Shown here: piece after piece, positions 1-9,204 of the stretch | Position numbering within the stretch: the first letter of the stretch is position 1 | Layout: the number at the start of each line of letters is the position of its first letter | DNA from: Acinetobacter sp. ANC 3929 | GTDB lineage: Bacteria; Pseudomonadota; Gammaproteobacteria; Pseudomonadales; Moraxellaceae | Direction: 5' to 3' | Assembly: GCF_000369405.1 (NCBI RefSeq) | Contig: NZ_KB850000.1 | Location: forward strand, 1,198,768 to 1,262,767 | DNA length: 64,000 bases | Program-made: the position numbers and the translations under genes | The notes under the pieces: generated by a model | What the model saw: only the letters and a program-made list of their open reading frames with translations | Database searches by the model: none | Told to the model about the DNA's origin: nothing

Positions 1-79
1 AACTGATCTTAGGTGGAGAAGAAATTGAACTAGGCTGAATTGTTTTCGGAAACGTTAATGTCTCTTTTGTACTCGACAT
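1..79 (-). CDS. Partial CDS, N-terminus only, last visible gene of an ABC uptake operon
   Basis: An open frame starts with ATG at 79 on the minus strand, behind a good ribosome site (GAGG about 6 bases upstream), and runs off the left edge of the window. The 26 visible residues begin MSSTKETLTFPKTIQ and are polar and proline/serine rich, which fits the cytoplasmic N-terminus of a TauC/SsuC-type permease. They are too few to prove it. The gene lies 41 bases after the ATPase gene, in the same direction, so it belongs to the same operon. The function is inferred from position only. Confidence 0.55.
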   Translation of the reverse strand, partial: MSSTKETLTFPKTIQPSSISSPPKIS

Positions 80-120
80 AATCACCTCTGTTTCTTGTTA
101 ATTTTTAAAATACGTTGTGC

Positions 121-951
121 TTAAGCGACCAACTGCTTTTGTTTTTCCTGCTCTTGGGCTTTCAATACTTCTTCACGTAACAAGCTCCAAATCTGATGAC
201 GCAGTTGGCTGAATTCAGGACTGGAACGGACATCTTCCTGATCGCTTCTTAGCTCAGTTGGTACTTCAATCACCTGTTTGATGCGTCCGGGACGTGAGGT
301 CATTATGGCAATGCGCTGTCCCAAATAAATCGCTTCATCAATACTATGTGTAATAAAAATGATGGTCTTCTGGGTCTGTTGCCAAATTTTGACCAATTCA
401 GCCTGTAAAGTTTCGCGGGTCTGTGCGTCGAGTGCAGCAAAAGGTTCATCCATCAATAGAATGTCGGGGTCATAGGCCAAACTCCGTGCAATTGCGACCC
501 GCTGCTTCATGCCACCTGAAAGTTCATTTGGATAATGATGTTCGAACTCCGCAAGCCCAACCAGATTTAAGAAATACTTTGCTGTTTGATAACGCTGTTG
601 TTTATCAACGCCTTTTGCATCCAATCCAAACTCAATATTTTCTAAGGCCGTTAACCACGGAAATAAAGCATATTGCTGAAAAACGATACCGCGATCTAAA
701 CCCGGTTTTTTAATCGCTTGCCCATCAATAGTGATTTGACCTGAACTGGGTGTGGTTAAACCGGCCAAAAGATCGAGCAAGGTTGATTTTCCACAGCCAC
801 TCGGACCAACAATGGCAACAAACTCACCGACCTTGACATCTAAAGATAAATTTTCGACTGCCACAAAATCTTCGGACTGAACTTTTGCACCTTTGACTTT
901 TTTGGCAGCAAAAGACTTATAAACATTTTCAATTTTTAATTTTGTGCTCAT
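121..951 (-). CDS. ABC transporter ATP-binding protein, SsuB/TauB/NrtD type
   Basis: Cytoplasmic ATPase of an importer of the nitrate/sulfonate/taurine family; it powers the permeases encoded just upstream in the operon. The 276 residues hold the full set of motifs: Walker [10 protein letters not shown] at about 49-57, the Q-loop near 92, the signature LSGGM at 144-148, Walker B ILLMDEP at 164-170 and the switch histidine near 202. The N-terminus has an extra loop of about 15 residues ([12 protein letters not shown]) before the usual first strand. The start codon overlaps the stop of the lipoprotein gene (ATGA), implying translational coupling. The exact substrate cannot be read from the ATPase; a sulfonate-like compound is inferred from the neighbours. 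Confidence 0.9.
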   Translation of the reverse strand: MSTKLKIENVYKSFAAKKVKGAKVQSEDFVAVENLSLDVKVGEFVAIVGPSGCGKSTLLDLLAGLTTPSSGQITIDGQAIKKPGLDRGIVFQQYALFPWLTALENIEFGLDAKGVDKQQRYQTAKYFLNLVGLAEFEHHYPNELSGGMKQRVAIARSLAYDPDILLMDEPFAALDAQTRETLQAELVKIWQQTQKTIIFITHSIDEAIYLGQRIAIMTSRPGRIKQVIEVPTELRSDQEDVRSSPEFSQLRHQIWSLLREEVLKAQEQEKQKQLVA

Positions 952-2033
952 TGCTTCTGCTCCTTACTGGGCTGCTCGTCAGCTACATTTTTGTTTTCAC
1001 TTACGTAGGGATTAAATTGATTGGTAAATAAAGCATCTGCCTTAACCTGATTGGGTTTGAACTCACCACGCTTTTCAAATAGATCAATCCAACGCTGGTA
1101 TTGTGCTGCATTTAACAATCCGCCTTGACTGACGACCCCATAACTGCGCCAGTACTGCATCAGCACATCGCTTTCATTGCGTTTTCTCTTTTCAATAATG
1201 CTTTTAAAACGGGCGAGCACTTGTTCTCGTGGTGTTTGCTTGGTCCATTCCACGGCTTTGGCAACACCTGTGACATATTGCTTGACCACTTCAGGATGCT
1301 GTTGGATGAATTTTTCAGTAAAGACATAACTGCCCGCGGTAAAACTGCCATACAGATCCGTATCTGAGACTAGTTTTCTTAAACCGCCACGTTCCAAGGC
1401 CTTATCTTGAAAAATAGAAACCAACGCTGCGGCATCAACTTGTCCTGCACGTAAGGCTTGTTCTGTGTTGACGGGTGGCAATACCACAAATTCCACTTGA
1501 TTGATTTCGTCATTGCTTAAACCTTGACGTGCCAAATAGTCTTTCAAGACAAATTCGTAATGTGCACCCAATGTGTTTACAGCCACTTTTTTGCCAATCA
1601 AATCACGCGCTGAATGAATCTGACTATTATTTGGAACGTAATAACCGACCCAACTTTTGTCATCACTGCCATATGAGGCAACCACGGCTTTGATCTTCAC
1701 CCCTGCTGCTGCAAGCTTAATGATTGCACCATCAAAAGCCGTTGCAACATCCACATCGCCTGTAGTAAGTGCTTGTAAATCCTGAGGACCACCTTGCACA
1801 CTGCCGACATATTTCAGCTTTAAGTCACCTAAATAGCCCAAGTCTTCAGCCAGTTCTGGTAATGAAACCACACTGGTTAAAGATTGATAACGAAGCTCAT
1901 GCACCTGATTGGGTGGAATATCTGATTGTTTACTGCATGCAATGAGACTGAGCGCCATTAAACTCAATACGCTAATCTGCCCAAGCGATTTAAAATGCTG
2001 TTTGAAAAACTGCCGAAAATTCTGTTGTTTCAT
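948..2033 (-). CDS. ABC transporter substrate-binding lipoprotein, NrtA/SsuA/TauA-like
   Basis: Periplasmic binding protein anchored to the inner membrane as a lipoprotein. The N-terminus is basic and then hydrophobic, ending in the lipobox LIAC with the acylated cysteine at about residue 33. The body has the fold signature of the SsuA/NMT1 family, such as the stretches [15 protein letters not shown] and [15 protein letters not shown]. It is 361 residues, normal for the family. It overlaps the ATPase gene by 4 bases and follows the permease gene by 12 bases. It is the second binding protein in this operon; the other (5016-6083) has a cleavable signal peptide, so the two may serve different ligands or different steps. 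Confidence 0.87.
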   Translation of the reverse strand: MKQQNFRQFFKQHFKSLGQISVLSLMALSLIACSKQSDIPPNQVHELRYQSLTSVVSLPELAEDLGYLGDLKLKYVGSVQGGPQDLQALTTGDVDVATAFDGAIIKLAAAGVKIKAVVASYGSDDKSWVGYYVPNNSQIHSARDLIGKKVAVNTLGAHYEFVLKDYLARQGLSNDEINQVEFVVLPPVNTEQALRAGQVDAAALVSIFQDKALERGGLRKLVSDTDLYGSFTAGSYVFTEKFIQQHPEVVKQYVTGVAKAVEWTKQTPREQVLARFKSIIEKRKRNESDVLMQYWRSYGVVSQGGLLNAAQYQRWIDLFEKRGEFKPNQVKADALFTNQFNPYVSENKNVADEQPSKEQKQ

Positions 2034-2045
2034 TTTATTATTCTC

Positions 2046-2834
2046 CTAACGTCGCCAAACCAAAATACGACGTTCAGTTAAATTGGCTAAGCTATTCCAC
2101 GCCACACCGATAAAACCAATCACGATTAAACCAAATACAATCAGACCCACATCTAAAGCAGCTCGTCCACGAATCACGATATTGCCCAGCCCAACACCAT
2201 AGTTTGCCAACAAAAACTCTGCCCCGATGGTCGCTACCCAAGCGAAAATCAAACCGAGTTGTAAGCCCAAAAAGATTTGGCTGGCTGCCGCAGGTAAAAT
2301 CAGTTTGTTCAAGGTCTGCCAAGCATTAAATTGATAGACTTTTGCTACTTCGTATTGATGCAGTGGAATTTGTCTTACCCCATCAATGGTATGTAAGGCC
2401 ACGGGATAAAAAACTGAGAGCACAATGAATAGAATTTTCGCGCTATTGCCATAATCCAAAAAGGTAGTGATTAGCGGTAACCATGCAAATAAAGAAATCT
2501 GCCGCAATACATTAAAACTGGGCAAAAATAAATAATTGGCCCAACGTGAAACCCCAACAACAATGCCAAAAATAATGGCCAGAATGCTGCCTATGACAAA
2601 ACCTGTCAGATCACGGAACAGGCTCGCGCCCAGACCTATCCAAAACTCTTGCTGCTGAAATTGATGGATTGCAATCTGTAGTACCTCAAATGGTGCTGGA
2701 ATGAGTTTAGGATTGACCCAATTTAACTTGGATGCGATCGCCCACAACACAATGAAAACAATTGGGAGGACCAAACCATAAACGTTTAAATAATTGAAAT
2801 TAAATCTTGGTTTGGATGTAGAAGTAATAGACAT
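2046..2834 (-). CDS. ABC transporter permease, SsuC/TauC type
   Basis: Integral membrane subunit with about six hydrophobic segments and the cytoplasmic EAA-type loop that contacts the ATPase (around EVAKVYQFNAWQTLNKLILPAA). I chose the ATG at 2834 (MSITSTSK) rather than the longer frame from 2867, because GAGG stands 8 bases in front of it and the longer form would start inside the preceding permease gene. It is adjacent to a second, related permease, so the complex probably uses a permease heterodimer. Substrate is inferred to be a sulfonate or similar small organic anion. Confidence 0.87.
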   Translation of the reverse strand: MSITSTSKPRFNFNYLNVYGLVLPIVFIVLWAIASKLNWVNPKLIPAPFEVLQIAIHQFQQQEFWIGLGASLFRDLTGFVIGSILAIIFGIVVGVSRWANYLFLPSFNVLRQISLFAWLPLITTFLDYGNSAKILFIVLSVFYPVALHTIDGVRQIPLHQYEVAKVYQFNAWQTLNKLILPAAASQIFLGLQLGLIFAWVATIGAEFLLANYGVGLGNIVIRGRAALDVGLIVFGLIVIGFIGVAWNSLANLTERRILVWRR

Positions 2835-2845
2835 ATTCAATCCTC

Positions 2846-3685
2846 TTAAAATGCACTGCGTTGCCAATGGCTAAACCAGCGTTCAACCCAACCCAAAATA
2901 TGATCTAGAACAAAACCCACGATCCCAATCACAATGACAGCCATAAAAATAATGTCGGGTTGAATCAGCTGCCGTCCCCATACAATCAGGTAACCAATCC
3001 CTTCACTACTGGCTAATAGTTCGACAAAAACCAGTGATAGCCACGCCTGCATAATTCCTTGACGTAAACCACTGACAATATTTGGCAAAGCAGAAGGCAA
3101 AATAACACGACGAAATCGTTGCCATGCACTAAAGGTATATACCTGAGAGACTTCTAATAAATGCGAAGGAACATTCAAGACGCTGCGATAGGTTGCAACC
3201 AATACAGGAACAAATACCGCAAGTGAAATAGCTACAATTTTTAAACTTTCATCAATACCCAAAAAGATCATGAGTAATGGAATCCAGCCAATCACTGGAA
3301 ATTGCGCAATCAGATTAAAAGTTGGATAAATGAACTTGTGTGCGATACGTGATAATCCGATGAGAAAACCCAATAACAACCCAATGCTGCCGCCCACCAA
3401 AACACTCCAAGCAACCCGTTTTAAGCTAATCCATAAATTATCCTGTAATTCATGCGTGTCGATCAGTTCTAACGTGGTTTGCCAAACCAAGGCAGGACTT
3501 GGTAAAATTTGTTCAGGTAACCATTGCTTCTGAAAAGCATAATGCCAAACCGCTAAAGCGATGGCAGGTAAAACCAAAGCCAATAAAATACGAACTGCCC
3601 ATATACCGATTTGCTTGAAATAAGGGCCCAAATTAATTCGCTGCCAAGACTGTTCATTTTCTAATTGCGTTTCGATGCTACTCAT
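2846..3685 (-). CDS. ABC transporter permease, SsuC/TauC type
   Basis: The second membrane subunit of the same importer, 279 residues. It starts with a hydrophilic cytoplasmic tail of about 25 residues, then hydrophobic segments and an EAA-type loop (LEVSQVYTFSAWQRFRRVILPSALP) matching the one in the next gene. Its start lies 2 bases after the MFS gene stop, and its stop is 12 bases before the next permease start, so the genes are clearly co-transcribed. The two permeases are paralogous and probably form a heterodimer. Confidence 0.88.
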   Translation of the reverse strand: MSSIETQLENEQSWQRINLGPYFKQIGIWAVRILLALVLPAIALAVWHYAFQKQWLPEQILPSPALVWQTTLELIDTHELQDNLWISLKRVAWSVLVGGSIGLLLGFLIGLSRIAHKFIYPTFNLIAQFPVIGWIPLLMIFLGIDESLKIVAISLAVFVPVLVATYRSVLNVPSHLLEVSQVYTFSAWQRFRRVILPSALPNIVSGLRQGIMQAWLSLVFVELLASSEGIGYLIVWGRQLIQPDIIFMAVIVIGIVGFVLDHILGWVERWFSHWQRSAF

Positions 3686-3686
3686 T

Positions 3687-4940
3687 TTATTGACCCTCTA
3701 TTTCTGAATACATTTCAATCTCTACGGGCGGCACTATAAAAACTTGTGTAAGTTGCTGAGCAAAACGAATCAGCCCGCCAAATAAAACTGCTGAAATAAG
3801 AAACATCGACTGTAAGCCCCAGTAGTGACCTAGCCAGCCTCCAACAATACTTCCCAGCAATGCACCTGCTGGTCCTGCCATTGCTGTTAATCCAGACACC
3901 TTTGCCATTCCCAAGCGTTCACCCACATTGGCAAACATGGTGAAATTGACGATATGCAACATCGCAAGCCCCAAACCTAAAATCACAGCACCTACCCACA
4001 ACAGTATGGAAATTTTAGGTATGCCCAACATCACAGAGGCCACTGCAACAAAAGCAAAACCCGTTTGATAAAAGCGCTTTATGCCCCAGCGTGCGAACAA
4101 AGTACCAGTCGTAAATAAGGCCCCAACAAATACCGCACCCTGTAGTGTCACCAAGCTTGCAGCAAGCGTTTCACTCAAGCCAAAGTCTTTGATTGCAATA
4201 ACAATGATGAAAAAACCGTAGTACGCCATCACTGCATTGCTTGCCATTTCAATCAAACTGGTACGTCGTAAAGCCTGATCTTTTTTTAATAAAACCAATT
4301 GCTTGGCAATTACAGTAAGGCTAAAGACTTCGTTCTGTTGCGCTTGACTGATCGCTGTTGAGTTTGATCCAAAAGCCAATCGTGCAAACACTATCGGTAG
4401 CAAAAAAAGTCCCGCAATCCACCAAAATGCGCCTGAGAATCCAGCCCCACTCACTAAACTCACGGCCAATAACGGACCAACCAGAAAGAAGCCCATCATA
4501 TGCGTGCCTCTAAACCATCCCGCCCTAGCAGCACCTATACTTTTTAAATGCTGCATATACACGGTATTGAGCGAAACAAACCGCATTGGCATACATAGTC
4601 CAACGAGGAAAGTAGATAAAATCAGATACCAAACTGCTGGATAAAATGGCACCGTGACATACACCACTGCTGCAAGAAAACTTCCTAGCACAAACATTGT
4701 CTTAGGTCCGTGTCGCTGTACTAACAAACCAATTGGCAATCCGATCAGCAAAATACCTAAACTCTGTACTGCGGCAATCAGTCCCATTTCAAACTCATTC
4801 GCAGCTAAATGCACCGCATATAACGAAGTCACGATTTTCGCAATACCAATGCCTAAGCCTGCGCACAATGCCAAGCCGATAAAGCCCAACACAAACTGCC
4901 ACTGACCCAATTCAGCCTGAGTAACCGATTCCTGACGCAT
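3687..4940 (-). CDS. Major facilitator superfamily transporter
   Basis: A 417-residue protein made almost wholly of hydrophobic helices, consistent with 12 membrane segments in two halves, with the MFS-type loop after helix 2 (LLVQRHGPKTMF). It sits inside an ABC importer operon, 2 bases from the next gene. This is unusual: it could be an alternative carrier for the same compound or an exporter for a breakdown product. The sequence gives no specific substrate motif that I recognise. Confidence 0.8.
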   Translation of the reverse strand: MRQESVTQAELGQWQFVLGFIGLALCAGLGIGIAKIVTSLYAVHLAANEFEMGLIAAVQSLGILLIGLPIGLLVQRHGPKTMFVLGSFLAAVVYVTVPFYPAVWYLILSTFLVGLCMPMRFVSLNTVYMQHLKSIGAARAGWFRGTHMMGFFLVGPLLAVSLVSGAGFSGAFWWIAGLFLLPIVFARLAFGSNSTAISQAQQNEVFSLTVIAKQLVLLKKDQALRRTSLIEMASNAVMAYYGFFIIVIAIKDFGLSETLAASLVTLQGAVFVGALFTTGTLFARWGIKRFYQTGFAFVAVASVMLGIPKISILLWVGAVILGLGLAMLHIVNFTMFANVGERLGMAKVSGLTAMAGPAGALLGSIVGGWLGHYWGLQSMFLISAVLFGGLIRFAQQLTQVFIVPPVEIEMYSEIEGQ

Positions 4941-5015
4941 AGGTCATTCCTAAAATAGCGAACAAATAAACTGGCATACCAAAGGTACGCACCCTTGGCT
5001 CAAGTCTGATCACAA

Positions 5016-6083
5016 TTACTTTTTACGGTTGCCATTCACATCAAATTTTGGCCAGAAGTTTTCCAGTTTCAGTTCTTGAATCGCGGTGTTGAGATACTTC
5101 GGTTCAATCCAAGAATCCACATCCACTGGACGGCGAATCAGTTTGTAATCAATCGACTGCTGAACTGATTTCTTTAATGAGTTGACTGCATAGTCATCAA
5201 AGTATGGTGAGTTACGATCTTTCAGCAAGCTATCATCCCAGTCTTTTTTATAGTCAAGATAAGGCACACCACTTTGAGCCCATAGCTTGTACTGTGTATC
5301 ACGATTCTTTTCATCCGAGCTCCACACGTTATCCTTAATAAATGTGGTCACCACGCGTTGTACAATCTGTGGATATTTCTTCTCAAAATCTTCGCTGACC
5401 CATGCCACCAATGGACCATTCAGATTTGGATCTTTACGCACTTCTAAAATACGCTTTGCCACACCACGTGCTTCCAATGTCCACGGACTGGTAATTAGAC
5501 CATCAATATCACCTGTCGAGAGTGAGGTTTGAGCTGAATAAAAGTCCTGACTAATCACACGAAAATCTTTTTCAGTGAATCCATATTTCCGTAATAAACG
5601 TCCCAAAATTAGCTGTTGGTTGGTGCCTTTAAATACAGAGATGGTTTTGCCTTTTAAATCTGCTAGGCTTTTAGCACTTGAATCAGATGGCACTGCAAAA
5701 TACACAGGTCCAAAACGTCCTGTCACAAATAGCAGCTTGGACTTTAATCCTGTCGAGCGTCCGACAATCGAAGGCAAATCACCATGCCCAATACCAAAAT
5801 CAACTTTTTTGTTGGCTAATGCTTCATTTAATGCTGGGCCTGCACCAGGAAAAAAGCTCCATTTCACCTTGATGCCATCTTTGGCAAACTCTTTTTCCAA
5901 AATGCCACGTAAGTTCGCACTTGCATAAGCACTTCCCCCAACTTTGGGTTTTCCGCCTACACCTGCACCAGGAACCCCCAGTCGAATTTCTGTGGGATTA
6001 GTTTCAGCAAAAACGGAGAAACTGGTAGCAACCAGTAAACCTGCCGCTGCACCAACAAATAAATGTTTCGTCAAAAATTTCAT
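5016..6083 (-). CDS. ABC transporter substrate-binding protein, SsuA/NrtA family
   Basis: Periplasmic binding protein of about 355 residues. The likely start is the ATG at 6083 (MKFLTKHLF), giving a classic signal peptide that ends near SFSVFA; an in-frame ATG at 6098 adds only five polar residues. Neither start has a strong Shine-Dalgarno. The mature protein has family-like stretches such as NKKVDFGIGHGDLPSIVGR and LKGKTISVFKGTNQQLILGR. It lies 24 bases after the porin gene and ahead of the MFS and permease genes, so the operon delivers compounds from outer-membrane pore to binding protein to permease. Confidence 0.86.
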   Translation of the reverse strand: MKFLTKHLFVGAAAGLLVATSFSVFAETNPTEIRLGVPGAGVGGKPKVGGSAYASANLRGILEKEFAKDGIKVKWSFFPGAGPALNEALANKKVDFGIGHGDLPSIVGRSTGLKSKLLFVTGRFGPVYFAVPSDSSAKSLADLKGKTISVFKGTNQQLILGRLLRKYGFTEKDFRVISQDFYSAQTSLSTGDIDGLITSPWTLEARGVAKRILEVRKDPNLNGPLVAWVSEDFEKKYPQIVQRVVTTFIKDNVWSSDEKNRDTQYKLWAQSGVPYLDYKKDWDDSLLKDRNSPYFDDYAVNSLKKSVQQSIDYKLIRRPVDVDSWIEPKYLNTAIQELKLENFWPKFDVNGNRKK

Positions 6084-6107
6084 TGTGTCATTACTCATAT
6101 TGGAAAA

Positions 6108-7604
6108 TTAAAAGGTGTATTGGAATTGCGCTTGCACTTCCGAGAAGTCTTTTTGCGCAGCTGTCTCGTGGTCATAGCTCCAGCGATTCAGACCTAATTG
6201 GAATTTTGTGGTTTGTGCAAAGAAGAAGTTTAGGCCCAGAGTATGAATATCGACTTTGCCAAGTCCATGCCCTGCAATACCAATGACATCAGCATTTTTA
6301 TTGGGGTTGTAACTGTCATAGCGATAAAAGGTCTGAATTGATTTCGGCCAAAAGTCGTCAAACTTCGCGACAGATTTCACACTGTTATAAAATTGATCAC
6401 CAAAGGTATAAAACAAGGTTGCGGTATGCCCTTCAGACTTTACTTCGGAGGTGGAACCTGTGGCCGTTGCATAGTCACTAAGTCCTTTAACATATTCATA
6501 AGTCACGCCAAATGGCGCATGGTTGTAGTAAATATCGAACCCCAAACGATCATTGCGACCGTTACCATTGAGAACATTACTGCCTGCAATGACGTTTTTA
6601 CTTCCTTTGAGATAAGAAGCACCAAATTTCAACTCACGGAACCAACTGGCATAATCAACGGGTAAAGTAAAAGCCACCCGTCCGATATAATCTTTCTTGT
6701 CATTGTCATCAACTTTATTGGTGCCATTTCCGTTAATCACACCTAAAGCATATTCAAATAATGGCGCTCGGTAGTTTGATGAATAATCCACAAATGGTTT
6801 GACATCGCCTCGCACAATCAGACCTGTCTGGCGATTGAATAGACCCAATTGCGCCAGCCCTGTTGCAACGTTGATGGTCGGTCTTAAATCCTCCGGAGAT
6901 TGTGGGTCTAAGCCAAATGGAATCAGTTGTTGACCAAGCGTCACGTTTAGACGAGGGACTTCGGGACCACCATTGGTCGACGTAAAGTTATAGCGCAGAA
7001 AAGCATCGGCCAAATTCAAATCACTGGCACTACCCGCTGTAGCCGTACGTTTGCCGTAGCTAAAAGACAATTGGTAATCTAAGTTTTTGCCTTCTTTATA
7101 ATCTCGATATAAATTTCCCCGTACACCAAATAAAGCCGTTGGGATATCAAAAGTATTACGCCGTGGTGTAACAGGTGCTGGGTTGCCCGCAGAGGTATCC
7201 CGACTTTGTGTTTGTGCACGGACTTGTACCGTTCCATACAAAGTCGTATCTCGAATTGATTTGACCGAAGTACGCTCATATTGGCGTGATTGATCATACT
7301 TATAGTTTTCTAAATCACTCCGGAAACCAGCTAACTCGCTTTGAGTCGCAAAACTATGTTCTGTATTTTCTTCCTGAGTATCAGCTGATGTTTCATCTTG
7401 AGCTACAAACTGAGCTGTTTCACCTACCTCGGTTGAAGCTTGTTTCTTTTGCTTTAATGCATTGACCTGTTGCTGTAAAGCAGTCAATTGCGTCTGTAAC
7501 TGCGCTAAAGTTGTATCAATATCTTCTGCTGCCTGAGCTGTACCGCTTCCCAAAAGCGTTGAAATGCCCAAAGCGATCGATAAAGAGAGATAATGTTTTT
7601 TCAC
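6108..7604 (-). CDS. Outer membrane porin, phosphate-selective porin O/P-like
   Basis: First gene of the uptake operon. I place the start at the GTG at 7604 (VKKHYLSLSIALGI), with AGGGGC about 7 bases upstream. It gives a signal peptide ending at TAQA, whereas the longer frame from 7739 adds 45 residues that do not look like a leader. After the signal comes a coiled-coil stretch (TLAQLQTQLTALQQQVNALK), then a long region of alternating strands rich in aromatic and polar residues, ending in FQYTF with the C-terminal Phe expected of outer-membrane barrels. The OprO/OprP family match is by overall pattern; phosphate is not implied, since the operon looks like an organosulfur system. Confidence 0.8.
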   Translation of the reverse strand: MKKHYLSLSIALGISTLLGSGTAQAAEDIDTTLAQLQTQLTALQQQVNALKQKKQASTEVGETAQFVAQDETSADTQEENTEHSFATQSELAGFRSDLENYKYDQSRQYERTSVKSIRDTTLYGTVQVRAQTQSRDTSAGNPAPVTPRRNTFDIPTALFGVRGNLYRDYKEGKNLDYQLSFSYGKRTATAGSASDLNLADAFLRYNFTSTNGGPEVPRLNVTLGQQLIPFGLDPQSPEDLRPTINVATGLAQLGLFNRQTGLIVRGDVKPFVDYSSNYRAPLFEYALGVINGNGTNKVDDNDKKDYIGRVAFTLPVDYASWFRELKFGASYLKGSKNVIAGSNVLNGNGRNDRLGFDIYYNHAPFGVTYEYVKGLSDYATATGSTSEVKSEGHTATLFYTFGDQFYNSVKSVAKFDDFWPKSIQTFYRYDSYNPNKNADVIGIAGHGLGKVDIHTLGLNFFFAQTTKFQLGLNRWSYDHETAAQKDFSEVQAQFQYTF

Positions 7605-8067
7605 CAATAAAGCCCCTAAACTAAAACAATAAAATTTGAGTAAAAAATCCTGTGTGTGACTGAATAAGCAATCACACCGAAAAAGATCCCAACGAAATGA
7701 ATTAAAAAATGAAAGAGAAATTAACTTTACATACAACATCGCAACATCTTCATCCTGTGCTCCTCAGCCTGCATAAAAGCAATCTTTGATTTATATACCG
7801 AGATATTTGCAAGCAGCATGCCAAGTAATAAATATTTGTTTTATATCAATATTTATAAAAACTTATCTCTATTTACCTGTTGAAGCTATGTTGATTTTCC
7901 AGCACCATGCTTATACCAAAACAGCATATTTTCAGGTTTTTATTTCTTATTTTTAGATATAGGAATCGTACAGCGATATGCTTATCTGAAAAGAAAAAAG
8001 GACAGCTGAAATGACTCAGCCGCCCTGTAGAAAAGAAGAGATTATATTGAACAATATTCTCTAGGTT
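7605..8067. other. Intergenic region: promoter area of the uptake operon and tas terminator
   Basis: There is no credible gene in these 463 bases. The right end (7993-8026) holds the intrinsic terminator of the minus-strand tas gene. The left part should hold the promoter of the porin-led operon. It is AT-rich and contains an 8-base inverted repeat, TAAATATT at 7829-7836 against AATATTTA at 7848-7855, which could be a regulator site, although such repeats arise easily in AT-rich DNA. I could not pick a convincing -35/-10 pair. Confidence 0.5.
7993..8026 (-). terminator. Intrinsic terminator of tas
   Basis: On the minus strand an 11-pair stem (8016-8026 with 7999-8009, two G-T pairs), with a 6-base loop, is followed directly by six T. 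It lies about 40 bases past the tas stop codon. Confidence 0.85.
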
Positions 8068-9115
8068 TTAAGGTGCAGGATTAGGATGAGCTTGATGAAT
8101 TTGCTCAATCCCTTGAATGACCTCATCGGATAACTGTAGGTGAATACTCTTAATATTGGTTTTGAGCTGCTGTAAATTGGTCGCTCCAATAATATTACTG
8201 GTCACAAAACGGCGACTGTTCACATAAGCTAGAGCCAACTGGGCAGGATCTAAATCATATTGCTGCGCCAACGCAACATAACGACGAATTGCATCTTCAG
8301 ATGCTTGGCCTTTATACCGTGCAAAGCGTTCCCATAAGGTTAAACGTGCTCCTGCTGGCTGTGCTCCATCTAGGTATTTACCCGTCAATGCACCAAATGC
8401 CAAAGGCGAATATGCCAGCAAACCCACCTGTTCTCGGATTGCAATTTCAGCATTGCCGATTTCAAAACTACGGTTCAATAAATTATAGGGATTTTGGATA
8501 GACACGACCCGTGCTAAACCTAATGTTTCGGAATACTTTAAAAACTGACTCACACCCCATGGTGTTTCATTAGATAATCCAATATGTCGGATCTTACCTG
8601 CTTGAATGAGATCAGACAAAACTGTCAGCGTTTCTAAAATTGGAACAGTATCTTCATCTTCAACATGGTTATAGCCCAATTCACCGAAATGATTGGTACT
8701 TCGGTCTGGCCAATGAAGTTGATAAATATCAATATAGTCCGTCTGTAAACGTCCCAGACTATCATGCAATGCAGTTTCAATATTCGCGCGATCTAGCTTG
8801 GTTTGGCCTGAACGAAAATGCGAGGCTTGGGTTAGTTTTCCTGAACGGCCTACCACTTTACTTGCGATCAGGACTTGGTCTCGTTTCTGTGACTGCTTTA
8901 ACCATGTCCCAATATATTTTTCAGTTAAGCCCTGTGTCTCTGGCTTCGGTGGTACAGGATACATTTCAGCGGTATCAATCAGATTTACACCTTGCTCCAC
9001 TGCATAATCCAGCTGCTCATGTGCTTCGGATTCAGAATTCTGTTCGCCAAGTCATCGTGCCTAGCGCAATCACACTGACATCAGTATCAGTTTGACCTAA
9101 TTTTCTATATTGCAT
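8068..9115 (-). pseudogene. tas: Aldo/keto reductase, Tas family, frameshifted near the start
   Basis: A NADPH-dependent aldo/keto reductase of the Tas type. The long frame from about 9000 down to 8068 has TAEMYPVPPKPETQGL, the IQNPYNLLNRSFE stretch and the typical C-terminus ending in PAP. The true N-terminus is in another frame: ATG at 9115 reads MQYRKLGQTDTDVSVIALG then TMTW and shifts at 9047-9048. There the plus strand has CC where CCCC would restore TWGEQNSESEAHEQLDYAVEQG, the usual family sequence. With those two bases the protein would be 349 residues, normal for Tas. It is either a real inactivating deletion in a homopolymer or an assembly error. An internal start could only give a protein lacking the first strand and part of the NADPH pocket. 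Confidence 0.85.
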
Positions 9116-9204
9116 TTTTCACTCAATTCAATTGTGATCACACAAGAGCGACTGTTAATGGTCGCCCTTGTTTCTTTAATTTATACTTCAGTTTTAACAT
9201 GATT

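Noticed and set aside
7829..7855. AT-rich inverted repeat as a firm operator of the uptake operon
   Set aside because: An 8-base repeat made only of A and T in AT-rich DNA is expected by chance; noted but not claimed.
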